Assembly: GCF_014306105.1 (NCBI RefSeq)
Contig: NZ_JACRVF010000001.1
Location: forward strand, 760,413-824,412
Source: Pontibacter cellulosilyticus
GTDB taxonomy: Bacteria; Bacteroidota; Bacteroidia; Cytophagales; Hymenobacteraceae
DNA length: 64,000 nt
Reading direction: 5' to 3'
Position 1 is the first letter of the stretch. Each line of letters starts with the position of its first letter. Both the position numbers and the translations under genes were made by a program. Shown piece by piece: positions 27,237 to 38,200 of this stretch. The notes below the pieces were generated by a model that was not told where the DNA came from, did not search any database, and saw nothing but the letters and a program-made list of their open reading frames with translations.

Positions 27237-29870
27237 ATGAAAATAATTGAGCTGAAAACAATGCGGGGGCCAAACTACTGGTCGATAAAACACCATAAAA
27301 TTATCGTACTTAAGCTGGACCAGGAGGAGCTACGGGATGTGCATACCAATGAAGTTGAGAACCTGGCTAAGCGCCTGGAAAGGCTGATGCCTGGCATTTA
27401 CACACATCGGTCATCTGAAGGTATGGAAGGCGGCTTTCTGAGGCTGGTAAACATAGGCACCACTTTTAGCAAAGTAGTGCAGCACGTAGCCCTGGAGTTG
27501 CAGACCATGAGCGGTATGGAAAGCGGCTACGGCAGGTGCTATGCCTCCAACACCGAAGGGGTAGATTATGTTGTTTTCTCTTACCAGGAGGAACGTGCAG
27601 GTGAATATGCGGCACACGCTGCCGTACGCATTACAGAAGCGCTAGCCAGGGGTGAAAAAGTAAGTATAGTGCAGGATATCGCAAAGCTGCATAAAATAAG
27701 GGAGGATGAGTATTTCGGCCCGAGTACAGAAGCAATTGTATGGGAAGCTGTTAATCGCAACATTCCATACATACAAAACAAACCTGCCGAACTGATACAG
27801 CTGGGCTATGGCATCCACCAGAAACAGATACAGGCTGCCATGAGCAGCAATACCTCCTGCTTTGCCGTTGAAAATGCCGGAGATAAGAATAAAACAAAAC
27901 TCATACTTGAAGAGGCAGGCATTCCGGTGCCAAGAGGCAGAATAATACGCAATAACCGTGAACTGGAAGAGGCCATTGACCACCTGGATTATCCTGTTGT
28001 AATTAAACCGCTCTACGGCAACCAGGGCAAAGGTGCCAGCATCAATATCGACAACTGGAAAGATGCGGTCAAGGGAATGGCCGAGGCGCAACGGCACTCG
28101 GAAGAGGTAATTGTTGAACAGTACATTGAGGGATACGACTACAGAATATTGGTGATAGCCGGAAAATTTACAGCCGCAGCTAAGCGAACACCTGCACTCG
28201 TAACCGGAGACGGTACCGCCACGATCAGGCAACTTATTAATCAGGTAAACAAAGACCCTAGGCGTGGCGTGGGCCACGAAAAAGCGCTCACTCACATTAA
28301 AGTGGACAAAATAACACGTGCAATCCTGCGAGAAAAAGGATTGACGCTACAGTCTGTGCTGCCGGAAGGCGAAACGCTCTTTCTTAAACGAACTGCAAAC
28401 CTGAGCACAGGTGGTACCGCCACCGACGTTACAGACCTGGTGCACCCCTACAATGTGCTGATGGCAGAGCGTATAGCAGGTATTATTGGCCTTGATATTT
28501 GTGGCATAGACGTGATGACTACAGACATTGCTATTCCGCTTCCAGAAACACGCGGTGCTGTTATAGAAGTAAACGCAGCCCCAGGCCTGAGAATGCACAT
28601 CTCTCCCACCGAGGGATTACCTCGTAACGTGGCTGACCCAATCATAAGTATGCTGTTTCCGCACAACAGCCCGTCACGTATTCCGATTGCGGCTATTACA
28701 GGTACCAATGGCAAAACCACCACAACACGTCTGATAGCCCACCTCATGAAATTCACGGGTAAGAAAGTAGGCTACACAACAACAGACGGCATTTACATAC
28801 AGGATAAGAAAATCATTAAAGGTGATACCACCGGCTCTTTCAGCAGCGAGTTTGTACTGAAAGACCCTACCGTAGATTTTGCCGTGCTGGAGTGTGCTCG
28901 TGGTGGTATGCTGCGATCAGGATTGGCTTTCAGTCAATGCGATATTGGCGTGGTGATGAACGTATCAGAAGACCATCTGGGTTTAGGCGATATTCATACG
29001 GTAGAGGATATGGCACGCGTTAAATCCATTATTCCCAGAACAGTGTGCTCAGAGGGCTACGCCATTTTGAACGCTGACGACGACCTGGTTTACGACATGG
29101 CCAACGGACTACATTGTAAAGTGGCTTTTTTTAGTTTAGATGAGGCCAATCCCCGCATCACCGAGCACATTTCTAAGGGTGGATTGGCAGCTGTTTATGA
29201 AGATGGTTATGTCTCCATATTCAAAAATACGTACAAAATCAGGGTAGATCGGGTGGCAGATATTCCGCTCACGTTTGGAGGAAAGGCTAAGTTTAACATC
29301 TACAATGTATTGGCGGCAACGCTGGCTGGTTATGTATCACACATGGAGATAAATGAGATCAAAACAGCCTTGCGCACCTTCATTCCATCACCTGAAACAA
29401 CACCTGGCCGAATGAACCTGTTTAAACTGCCGCACTATGAGGTGTTGATAGATTACGCCCACAATATTGCAAGTATGGAGGCGATCAGCGACTTCATCAA
29501 CAACACAGAAGCCTCACACAAAATAGGCATCATAGCAGGTATCGGTGACAGGCGCGACGAAGACACTATTGAAATTGGCAGGCTGGCCGCAGAGGTGTTC
29601 GATGAGATCATCATTCGGCAGGACAAGGACCTGCGTGGCCGAAGTGGACATGAGCTGAATAACCTTATCAAGGAAGGTATTTTTACGGTAAAGCCAGAAA
29701 TGGAGCCTAAAGAGATAAAACAGGAAACCAGGGCGTTGGCACATGCATTGGAGTATGCACCAGAGGGTTCTTTTATCGCACTTTTCTCTGAAGATATTCC
29801 GGAGGCTATTAAGTTGGTGGAGAGCTTTAGAGTTATCCAGCACCGAAATAAGACTTCCGATTCTGCTTGA
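27237..29870 (+). CDS. cphA: Cyanophycin synthetase
   Basis: An 877-residue enzyme that builds the storage polymer multi-L-arginyl-poly-L-aspartate, using ATP to add Asp to the backbone and Arg to its side chains. The N-terminal domain (about 1-165) starts with the conserved MRGPNYWS at residues 9-16. The ATP-grasp domain (about 215-475) includes YPVVIKPLYGNQGKG near 252 and IEVNAAPGLRMH near 443. The Mur-ligase-like domain (about 483-870) has the P-loop ITGTNGKTTTT near 487 and later LIDYAHN. Length and all motifs fit CphA1. No intact cyanophycinase is in the window, only the fragment at 12183. Confidence 0.96.
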   Translation: MKIIELKTMRGPNYWSIKHHKIIVLKLDQEELRDVHTNEVENLAKRLERLMPGIYTHRSSEGMEGGFLRLVNIGTTFSKVVQHVALELQTMSGMESGYGRCYASNTEGVDYVVFSYQEERAGEYAAHAAVRITEALARGEKVSIVQDIAKLHKIREDEYFGPSTEAIVWEAVNRNIPYIQNKPAELIQLGYGIHQKQIQAAMSSNTSCFAVENAGDKNKTKLILEEAGIPVPRGRIIRNNRELEEAIDHLDYPVVIKPLYGNQGKGASINIDNWKDAVKGMAEAQRHSEEVIVEQYIEGYDYRILVIAGKFTAAAKRTPALVTGDGTATIRQLINQVNKDPRRGVGHEKALTHIKVDKITRAILREKGLTLQSVLPEGETLFLKRTANLSTGGTATDVTDLVHPYNVLMAERIAGIIGLDICGIDVMTTDIAIPLPETRGAVIEVNAAPGLRMHISPTEGLPRNVADPIISMLFPHNSPSRIPIAAITGTNGKTTTTRLIAHLMKFTGKKVGYTTTDGIYIQDKKIIKGDTTGSFSSEFVLKDPTVDFAVLECARGGMLRSGLAFSQCDIGVVMNVSEDHLGLGDIHTVEDMARVKSIIPRTVCSEGYAILNADDDLVYDMANGLHCKVAFFSLDEANPRITEHISKGGLAAVYEDGYVSIFKNTYKIRVDRVADIPLTFGGKAKFNIYNVLAATLAGYVSHMEINEIKTALRTFIPSPETTPGRMNLFKLPHYEVLIDYAHNIASMEAISDFINNTEASHKIGIIAGIGDRRDEDTIEIGRLAAEVFDEIIIRQDKDLRGRSGHELNNLIKEGIFTVKPEMEPKEIKQETRALAHALEYAPEGSFIALFSEDIPEAIKLVESFRVIQHRNKTSDSA

Positions 29871-30099
29871 AAGCATCCTTTAAAAGGTTAGCCCAGAATA
29901 GCAATACCCTCCTTCACCTAATACTCCGGATTTATTCAGACTTATAGTTGCCTGATGCATTTACAACACCTCTATTGGCATTATTAAATACGAAAGCAGT
30001 ATTACTAAATTATTTGCCCCACCACAACACTGGTGCTCCCAATTTATAACCAGAAAAGGGTTCTGGAAGTAAAGTATAAACTCACGGAGGCATTAAGGC

Positions 30100-30951
30100 A
30101 TGAAAAAAAAGAAGTTGATATGGGTAGGTTCAGCATTGGCATTTGTAGGTGCAGCTCTTTTTGTTGATGCACTGATCCTTGAAAAATACTTTTTTGATGT
30201 CAGGACTTTCCGTATTGGAAAAAACAACAGTGAAAGAAGTATAAAGATAGTATTGATAACAGACCTCCATTTTAAAGATAGGCTACTGCCCCATTACAAA
30301 AGGTTAGCCAGGAAGCTAAACCAACTACAGCTAGACCTACTCCTGATCACCGGTGACACCATCGACTCTACGGGTAAGCTAGAACCTGTTATTGGTTTCT
30401 TTAAGCTGCTTAACCAGCAGATGCGAAAAGTGGCTATTCCGGGCAACAACGACTATAAAGCTAGTACAAGTATAGATGACCTAGAGAAAGCCCTGGAAAA
30501 GTGTGGCTGTGATTTTCTGAGGAATGAGTCTAAAGCTTATATTATAGAGGGTGAAAGGATAATGGTTACAGGCCTTGATGATATGATTGAAGGAGAAAGC
30601 TCTTTCAGGGATGCAGTTAAAGAAATTGGAAGTGAAGAAAATCACATCCTGCTACTACACAGCCCACTTCAGCAGGAAAAAATAAAAGCTGAAATTAGCA
30701 GCATTAATAAAGAAAGAGACAACAGCAACAAATTAAACATCCGGTACATCTTTGCAGGCCATACCCATGGTGGACAAGTACGCTTGCCAGGCTACGTTCC
30801 GGTGCTTCCCGGGCAGTCCGGTAACTATGTGAACGGCTGGTACAACAGCAGCGCGCCATACTTGTATGTGTCAAAAGGCTTCGGCACCTCTACTATACCT
30901 TTCCGGTTCTTTGCCAGATCAGAAGTAACCGTTTTTCATTACTTTTTATAA
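30100..30951 (+). CDS. Membrane-anchored metallophosphoesterase (YkuE-like)
   Basis: A 283-residue protein with an N-terminal membrane anchor (about residues 6-27) and a calcineurin-like phosphoesterase domain. Metal ligands are visible in ITDLHF near 53, ITGDT near 83, LLLHSP near 186 and AGHTHGG near 223. The GNHD box reads GNND (near 116), so the usual histidine is replaced by asparagine. Relatives hydrolyse phosphodiesters or lipid-linked pyrophosphates at the membrane. Translation starts at an ATG with GGAGG nine bases upstream. The next small gene begins 11 bp after its stop, indicating an operon. Confidence 0.9.
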   Translation: MKKKKLIWVGSALAFVGAALFVDALILEKYFFDVRTFRIGKNNSERSIKIVLITDLHFKDRLLPHYKRLARKLNQLQLDLLLITGDTIDSTGKLEPVIGFFKLLNQQMRKVAIPGNNDYKASTSIDDLEKALEKCGCDFLRNESKAYIIEGERIMVTGLDDMIEGESSFRDAVKEIGSEENHILLLHSPLQQEKIKAEISSINKERDNSNKLNIRYIFAGHTHGGQVRLPGYVPVLPGQSGNYVNGWYNSSAPYLYVSKGFGTSTIPFRFFARSEVTVFHYFL

Positions 30952-30962
30952 AAATAGATTCT

Positions 30963-31220
30963 ATGCCACTAGGTCCGAAACTAGAGAAACTACTGAGCAA
31001 AGTATATGCCCCACAGGAAAGAACTGACACCAAATTTATGGGCAAGGACATTACCTATGTTACAAACGAACACGGGGAGCCTGTTACACTTTTTATTGGC
31101 AAGCGCCGAGATGATGGAAGTATAACCGGTGAACGCTATGTACGCAGGATAGTCCGGAAACCAGGAACGGATGAAATTCTGAAGAGCCATTGGGAGCTAA
31201 GGGGAAAGGTGGGCAGCTAA
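30963..31220 (+). CDS. Small protein of unknown function (85 aa)
   Basis: A compact, charged 85-residue cytoplasmic protein without cysteine or membrane helix. It begins MPLGPKLEKLLSKVYAPQ and is beta-rich in the middle (ITYVTNEHGEPVTLFIGKRR and SITGERYVRRIVR). I do not recognise the family. The 11-bp spacing after the metallophosphoesterase gene suggests joint expression. Its stop codon lies one base before the end of the convergent P-type ATPase gene. Confidence 0.7.
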   Translation: MPLGPKLEKLLSKVYAPQERTDTKFMGKDITYVTNEHGEPVTLFIGKRRDDGSITGERYVRRIVRKPGTDEILKSHWELRGKVGS

Positions 31221-31221
31221 C

Positions 31222-33924
31222 CTATTTCCCATACTTATACCTGATAGCCTTTTCTAAAGAAACAATGGCAAAAAGAACTGCTCCGGCACCAAGAATTCTC
31301 ATCCAGGACATCAAATCTATCGGGCTGGAGTGGAACAACTTGTTCATAAAAGGAGTGTAAATGAACAAAAGCTGAAAAAAAAGCATCGCTGCAATACCAT
31401 AGTAAATCCACATGTTACTGAACCAACCAATCTCGCGCACAGGTCTTACCAGCGAACGGCAGTTTAACAGGTAAACAGCTTCAAGCACTACAAACACCGT
31501 TGTTGCAACGGTCTGGCCTTCAGAGACTGTTGACCCTAATACCCGGCGCTCATATAAGTATAAACCAAAAGCAGCAATAAGTAAAAGCGTACCTACCAAC
31601 AAGGTTCGCATGATAAGCGGGTATGTAAGTATAGGTTCATTGGCCGGACGGGGCGGCCTGTCCATTATTCCGGGTTCTTTAGGCTCAAAGGCAAGCATAA
31701 GTCCAAGCATAACAGCTGTTGTCATGTTTATCCAAAGTATCTGCACTGGCTGTACAGGCAATTGGGTGCCTAATACGATTGCCGCAAGTATAACAAGCCC
31801 TTCCCCGAGGTTGGTAGGCAGTGTCCAGACAATAAACTTGGTCAGGTTATCAAATACACCTCTACCCTCTTCCACGGCACCTTCTATGGAAGAAAAATTA
31901 TCATCCGTGAGTACCATATCAGCAGCATCTTTTGCAACTTCGGTACCTGTTATACCCATGGCAATACCAATGTTTGCCTGTTTTAAAGCTGGTCCGTCGT
32001 TCACACCGTCACCGGTCATAGCCACTATTTTACCCCTGGCCTGTAGTGCTTTTACAAGCCGCAGTTTCTGGTCTGGAGCAACCCTTGCAAAAACAGAGGT
32101 AGTTTGTACAACGTTCTCCAGTTCCTCATCATCAATCGTTTGTAACTCACGGCCTGCTATTGCTACTAGCTTTCCATTTTCATGTCTGCCTTTAAGGCCA
32201 ATTTGTCCGGCAATTGTGGAAGCAGTTATGGCGTGGTCACCAGTAATCATTTTAACGTCTATGCCTGCCATCTGGCAAAGCCTCACAGCTTCAATAGCTT
32301 CCTGCCGCGGTGGATCGATCATACCCTGTAGCCCAACAAAGGTCATACCCCTGCTTACTGTTTCATGTTCGATATGTTCCAGATCTGGAGATGCTTCTGC
32401 CATGGCAAATGCTAGTACTCGCAGTCCTTTGTCGGCCATGCGGTGAACCTCACTTTGTACCTGCCCCCGATCTATAGGTGCAACTTCTCCGTCGGCAGTT
32501 ATCCATGTGTCACACCTATCCATAATAGCCTCTACTGAGCCCTTCATGAATATGCTGTTTTTTGAGCCTCCATGCAAGGTTGCCATGTACTGATACTCCG
32601 ACTCAAAAGGTATGCTATCCAGGCGAGGATACTCCTGTTCAAGTGATTCCTCAGTAAGACCTGCTTTACGTCCAGAAACTATTAAGGCGCCTTCTGTAGG
32701 GTCTCCTTCTACTATCCAGCGATCATCCACCTGCTTTAAGGCACTATCATTACACAGCATACCTGCTTTCAGACAGTATTGCAGTGGTGCATTATCGTCG
32801 GCTACACCAAAACCAGATGCTGTTGCTATTTCTCCGTCGGGGCGGTATCCTAAACCAGACACTGTATAAGCCTTGTTGCCGGCAACTATTTCCTGCACAG
32901 TCATCTGGTTTTCGGTGAGGGTACCCGTTTTATCAGAGCATATCACGTTGGTGCTGCCCAGTGTCTCAACGGCTACTAATTTCCTGGTGATGGCTCTTCT
33001 TTTTGCCATCTTAGACACACCTATGGCCAGCATAATGGTAACTGCTACAGGCAAACCTTCTGGTATGGTACCTACAGCCATGGCTACTGCAACCATAAAC
33101 ATTTCTGCGGCGCTTTCGCCTCGCCACAGGCCTACACCAAAAACAACAGCGGCCAGCAAAAGTATAACCCACAACAGCAGTTGGCTGAAACGTTTAATCT
33201 TTTTAGTAAGTGGTGTCTGCAACTCTTCGGCACTAGCTATAGACTGCTGTATCTTACCAACTTCGGTATCATCGCCGGTTGCTATTACAATACCCCTGCC
33301 CTGCCCGTAGGTAACGGTGGTTGAGCTAAAACCGAGGCAAAAACGGTCACCAAGCACAACATCCGCCGCTACAGGTTCGGTGTTCTTTTCTACTGCAACA
33401 GATTCTCCCGTTAATGCCGACTCATCTACTTTCAGGTCCCTTGCCTGCACCAGGCGAAGGTCTGCCGGAAACTTATCGCCAGACTGTATCAGCACCACAT
33501 CACCGGGCACTAACTCACGTGCATCAATGGTTTGCTTGTTACTTTCTCTAACTACAGTGGCGTGCAAAGCCATACTTTTAGAAAGCGCATCAATGGCTTT
33601 TAAGGCTTTAGACTCCTGAATGTATCCTATAATAGCATTAATGAAAACTACGGCAAAAATCACCACAGCATCCAGGTACTCTCCCAAAATAACTGTAACA
33701 ACTGTTGCTATTAAAAGGATATAAATAAGTGGCTGGTGAAATTGCAGCAGAAAGCGTAGAAATGCATTTTGCTGCTGTTTTGGTGTGAGTATATTCTGGC
33801 CAAACTTCTCCAGCCTTTGCTGCACCTCCTCACTGCTCAGACCTTTCCTAAAAGACACGCTAAGCTTTTCTTCAGCCTCAGCAATGCTCAGGCTGTGCCA
33901 GTTATGTTGATTGACTTGCTTCAT
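31222..33924 (-). CDS. P-type cation-transporting ATPase (type II, Ca2+-ATPase-like)
   Basis: A 900-residue pump. The N-terminal cation-ATPase domain (about 8-75) precedes ten predicted helices. Diagnostic motifs are the actuator loop LTGES at 171-175, the helix-4 ion site IPEGLP at 287-292, the phosphorylation site SDKTGTLT with Asp331, and the hinge MTGDGVNDGPALKQA. PEGLP and NMTT in the C-terminal helices place it with the type II group that exports Ca2+ (or Na+/Mn2+) rather than heavy metals. It has no metal-binding Cys motif. It is divergent from the RND efflux operon across 213 bp. Confidence 0.93.
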   Translation of the reverse strand: MKQVNQHNWHSLSIAEAEEKLSVSFRKGLSSEEVQQRLEKFGQNILTPKQQQNAFLRFLLQFHQPLIYILLIATVVTVILGEYLDAVVIFAVVFINAIIGYIQESKALKAIDALSKSMALHATVVRESNKQTIDARELVPGDVVLIQSGDKFPADLRLVQARDLKVDESALTGESVAVEKNTEPVAADVVLGDRFCLGFSSTTVTYGQGRGIVIATGDDTEVGKIQQSIASAEELQTPLTKKIKRFSQLLLWVILLLAAVVFGVGLWRGESAAEMFMVAVAMAVGTIPEGLPVAVTIMLAIGVSKMAKRRAITRKLVAVETLGSTNVICSDKTGTLTENQMTVQEIVAGNKAYTVSGLGYRPDGEIATASGFGVADDNAPLQYCLKAGMLCNDSALKQVDDRWIVEGDPTEGALIVSGRKAGLTEESLEQEYPRLDSIPFESEYQYMATLHGGSKNSIFMKGSVEAIMDRCDTWITADGEVAPIDRGQVQSEVHRMADKGLRVLAFAMAEASPDLEHIEHETVSRGMTFVGLQGMIDPPRQEAIEAVRLCQMAGIDVKMITGDHAITASTIAGQIGLKGRHENGKLVAIAGRELQTIDDEELENVVQTTSVFARVAPDQKLRLVKALQARGKIVAMTGDGVNDGPALKQANIGIAMGITGTEVAKDAADMVLTDDNFSSIEGAVEEGRGVFDNLTKFIVWTLPTNLGEGLVILAAIVLGTQLPVQPVQILWINMTTAVMLGLMLAFEPKEPGIMDRPPRPANEPILTYPLIMRTLLVGTLLLIAAFGLYLYERRVLGSTVSEGQTVATTVFVVLEAVYLLNCRSLVRPVREIGWFSNMWIYYGIAAMLFFQLLFIYTPFMNKLFHSSPIDLMSWMRILGAGAVLFAIVSLEKAIRYKYGK

Positions 33925-34137
33925 AAGGAAGAGTAGTATGACTTAAAAGAGCAAAGCTTATTATACTTAAAGAGAATTCTATCTTATACCTCCTATAAAA
34001 ATTTACTTATTAAAAGATAAACTTGTTTCTTAGGCTTATACTTTACGTGAGTGACACATATCATCTTTTACTACTATATGTGCAGATTTTACATGAAAAG
34101 TCTTTAACAATCAAGGCCTTAAACCGTTTTATCTTGT

Positions 34138-35250
34138 ATGAAGCGCAGGCAAATCTATATTGTAGCTGGTGTACTGGTTCTGGTGCTGGCAATTTTTCTC
34201 TCGTCCAGGCTCGGCGAAGAAGAGCAGGAAGAAGCGCCACCACGTGAGGAAAAAGTATACGTGGAAGTGCTGCAGGTAAAGCCGGACACTGTGCAGAGTT
34301 ATGTTACGCTTACAGGCAGGGTTATACCAAGAGACCGGATTGAAATTTTTGCCGAGGTAGGCGGCATTTTTATCGACAGGGGCACTCCATTTAAAGTTGG
34401 CTACGATTACCGACAAGGTGAAGTGCTGGTGCAAATAGATTCTGAAGAGGCTAGGCAGCGTATGGTTAGCAGCAAAAGTGCTTATATGAACGTGCTGGCC
34501 CAGGTTGTGCCAGACCTGAAAATAGACTTCCCGGAGATTTACGAACCCTGGCGCGATTACCTGGTCAACTTTAATGTAAATGGTTCCTTAAAGCCGCTGC
34601 CCAAAGTAAACTCAGAACGGCAGCAACTCTTTCTGACAGGCCGCAACGTGTACAGCCAGTATTATGCGCTAAAAGAACAGGAAACGCAGCTAGGCAACTA
34701 CATCATCCGCGCCCCTTTTGCCGGCACCCTCACTGAAGTTCTCATAAATGAAGGAACGCTGGTACGAGTAGGCCAGAAGCTGGGGGAATACATTAAAACG
34801 GATGTTTACGAGTTAGAGGCAGCCATCAGCCCTTCAGAGTTGCAGTACCTGTCTAAAGGCGACCAAGTGCAGCTGCAGGTGCCGAATTCAACAGCTAGGT
34901 ATACCGGTAAAATTAGCCGAATTAACGCCAGCATCGATAATGAAACACAAACTGTGCTGGTATACATTCAGGTAAGCGACCCAAAACTTAAAGCAGGTAT
35001 GTACTTAACCGGAAAGGTAAAGGCGCAGCAGTTTGAGCAGGCTGTGCGGCTGCCGCGCGATGTGCTGGTAAACGGTAAAAGCATTTATGTTGTGCAAGAC
35101 AGCACAGCTAAACTTCAGCCGGCTCAGGTATTAAAGTTTACTTCTGATGAAGTTATACTTGGAGGCTTACCTGAAGGTGCGCTGGTAATGGAGACAAGTG
35201 AGAATGCTGCATTTGAAGGAACAAAAGTGACGTACCAGTTAAAGAGATAG
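34138..35250 (+). CDS. RND efflux periplasmic adaptor (HlyD/MFP family)
   Basis: A 370-residue adaptor linking the inner-membrane RND pump to the outer-membrane channel. An N-terminal anchor helix (about 7-23) is followed by a Glu-rich linker, a lipoyl half (IEIFAEVGGIF), a short alpha-hairpin with about 80 residues, the second lipoyl half (NYIIRAPFAGTLTEVLINEG), a beta-barrel domain and a membrane-proximal domain near 300-365. The next gene starts 3 bp after its stop, so adaptor, pump and channel form one operon. The substrate is unknown. Confidence 0.93.
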   Translation: MKRRQIYIVAGVLVLVLAIFLSSRLGEEEQEEAPPREEKVYVEVLQVKPDTVQSYVTLTGRVIPRDRIEIFAEVGGIFIDRGTPFKVGYDYRQGEVLVQIDSEEARQRMVSSKSAYMNVLAQVVPDLKIDFPEIYEPWRDYLVNFNVNGSLKPLPKVNSERQQLFLTGRNVYSQYYALKEQETQLGNYIIRAPFAGTLTEVLINEGTLVRVGQKLGEYIKTDVYELEAAISPSELQYLSKGDQVQLQVPNSTARYTGKISRINASIDNETQTVLVYIQVSDPKLKAGMYLTGKVKAQQFEQAVRLPRDVLVNGKSIYVVQDSTAKLQPAQVLKFTSDEVILGGLPEGALVMETSENAAFEGTKVTYQLKR

Positions 35251-35253
35251 ACA

Positions 35254-38200
35254 ATGCGCCGAATCATTGCTTTTTTCATACGAAATGTAGTTTTGATCAA
35301 CCTGACGATCCTGCTTATCACGATCTTCGGGTACCTGAGCGCAACTAACCTCACTTCTTCTTTTTTCCCCAAACAAAAAACAAAATTCATCATCGTTGAG
35401 GCGGTTTACCCTGGTGCATCTCCTGAGGAGGTAGAAGAAGGCATCACCCTAAAAATTGAAGAAAACCTGCAGGGGGTGAGCGGCATAGACAGGGTAACCT
35501 CCACCTCATCCGAGAATGCTGCCAACATACAGGTAGAGTTGCTTTCTACTGCCGATGCAGACATTGTACTGCAAGACGTGAAAAATGCCGTGGACCAGAT
35601 CAGTTCTTTTCCGCAGGGTATGGAGCGGGTGGTAGTGTATAAGCAGGAGATTTTAAACTTTACCGCCAAATTGGCCCTGAGCGGTGATGTGCCGCTGGAA
35701 GACCTGAAGGAAAAGGCACAGCAAGTAGAAGACGAACTGCGTGCGTCTGAAGAAATATCAAAAATCATCCTGACTGGCTATACACCTGAAGAAATTGAAG
35801 TATCTGCCCGCGAAAACCTGCTACGTAGCTACGGCCTCACCTTCGAAGACCTGGCTAACGCCGTTCGCGCAGCTAACATAGAAGTGACAGGCGGTACCAT
35901 TAAAGGAGCGGAAAAAGACGTCATCATCCGGGTTGACAATAAAGAGTACTATGCACAGAAACTGGAAGACATTGTTGTAAAAGGACTACCGGATGGCAGG
36001 TTAGTACGTCTTCGGGACGTTGCCGAAGTAAAAGACAAATTTGAAGAGACAACCAATAGAGCCTTCTTCAATGGAAAGCCTGCTGTACTCCTCACCATCA
36101 ACACCCTGAACGAAGAAGACATACTTGGAGCAGCAGCCTTTGTGCGCAACTACATAGATAAGTTTAACAAGCAAAACCAACAGATAAAAGCCACATTAGT
36201 AGACGATGCCACTGTAAACCTCCGCGAGCGTATCGGATTACTCGAGAAAAACGGTTTAATAGGTGGTTTACTGGTAGTTTTGCTATTGGGCATGTTTCTG
36301 CGCATTCGGCTTGCTTTTTGGGTAGCCATCGGTATTCCTATTTCCTTCCTGGGTATGATTATTCTGGCCAACCTGGCCGGCATTACCATTAATGTGCTTT
36401 CGCTATTCGGGATGATCCTGGTGATCGGTATTCTGGTAGACGATGGCATTGTAGTTGGCGAAAACATTTTCCAGCACTACGAGGATGGAGAGCCACCACT
36501 GCAGGCTGCCGTAAACGGAACACTCGAAGTTTTGCCGTCTATCATCTCTGCCCTCACCACCACTTCTATCGGCTTTGCCTTTTTCTTTTTTATAGAAGGC
36601 CAGTTAGGCGAGTATTTTTCTGATGTGTCTTTTGTAGTGATCTGTGCGTTGGGAGTTTCTTTAGTAGAAGTGATGCTGTTCCTGCCGGCCCACCTGGCGC
36701 ACAGCAAAGACCTGGACCGGAACTATACTCCGAACGCGCTAAAAGAAAAGGTAGCTAATGTAATGTTCTGGGTGCGCGATAACGGCTACAAGCCACTGCT
36801 GGCTTTTATCCTCCGGCACAAAATCTTTTACTTTTTAATCATACTAAGCGTTTTCGTCATCACCATTGGGGCAGTACGCTCTAAGGTGGTGCGTACGGTT
36901 TTCTTCCCTAACATCGAGACAAACTCTATAAATGTAGTGCTGGAACTGCCTGCTGGCACGAACGATACGATTACCGAAAATACCATCAAAAGAATAGCCG
37001 CTTCGGCCCGAGCCCTAAACCAGGACTACCGCCAGCAGTTAAGCCAGAAAGAAGATGCCGAGGTAAAAGATGTAATAGAAGACATAGAAATTACCGTTGG
37101 CCCCACCCGCAACACGGCCTCTGCTATTGTATACTTGGCACGCGCAGAGAACAGAACCATCCGAAGCTTTAAAATTGCCAGCGACCTGCGCGAAAAAGTA
37201 GGCCCTGTTCCAAATGCCCGCAAGCTTGCCTACGAAACCACATCTGCCTTTGGTAAACCCATCTCTATCTCCCTCTCATCAAGCAACTACAAAGAACTGC
37301 AGCTGGCATCGGATGAGTTAAAAACGGAGCTGCGCGACATGCCAACCGTGAAGGACGTAGTAGATAACTTTCAGGAGAGCCAGCCAGAGGTAGGTATCAC
37401 TTTAAATGAGCAGGCAAAACTACTGGGGCTAAATCCGCTGCAGGTTATTTCGCAGGTGCGCAACGGATTTTTCGGCCAAGAGGCACAACGGCTACAACGT
37501 GGCGATGACGAAGTAAAGGTATGGGTGCGGTATCATTTAGAAGACCGTGGTAACCGGGAACAGCTACGGGAAATGCGTATCCGAACACCCGATGGAAGGT
37601 CTCTCCCACTGGAGCAACTCGTTAATATAGAAGAACAACAAGGGCCAATTGCTATTAACCACCGTGACGGCCGCCGGGAGATACGTGTTGATGCAGACGT
37701 GGCCAGCCTGGAGGTGTCGTCGGTGGATGTGATTTCGAATATCACCAGTGATGTGATGCCAAGTATACTTTCCAGACACCCAAGTATAGATTATACTTTG
37801 GAAGGACAGGTACGCGAAACGGCAAAACTGGGGAGTTCTGCTGCTCTGGTTGGTCCTCCTATCCTGTTGCTGATGCTGGCCATGCTGATATTTACATTTA
37901 AGTCCTATAGTCAGGCTATTTCGCTTATCCTGATGCTGCCTTTCGGGCTAATCGGCGCGATCTGGGGACATTACATCCATGGACTGCCCATCAGCGTGCT
38001 TTCTATACTTGGTTTTGTGGCTTTGATTGGCATTTTGCTAAATGATGGGCTGGTGTTCACCAATACCCTTAACGATAAGCTAAGAGCCGGAACAAAGTAT
38101 GAACAGGCTCTGAAAGAAACTGGCTTGTCCAGGTTCAGGCCCTTGGTGCTGACGACTATAACCACCGCTGCTGGCTTAGGTCCTCTGATTTTTGAAACAA

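Noticed and set aside
27642-28295. 217-codon open frame antisense to cphA
   Set aside because: cphA has all its motifs on the plus strand; this frame has no recognisable protein and a Tyr/Cys/Phe-rich shadow composition.
31610-32446. 278-codon open frame on the plus strand
   Set aside because: Antisense to the P-type ATPase, with low-complexity Ser/Ile/Pro content typical of a shadow frame.
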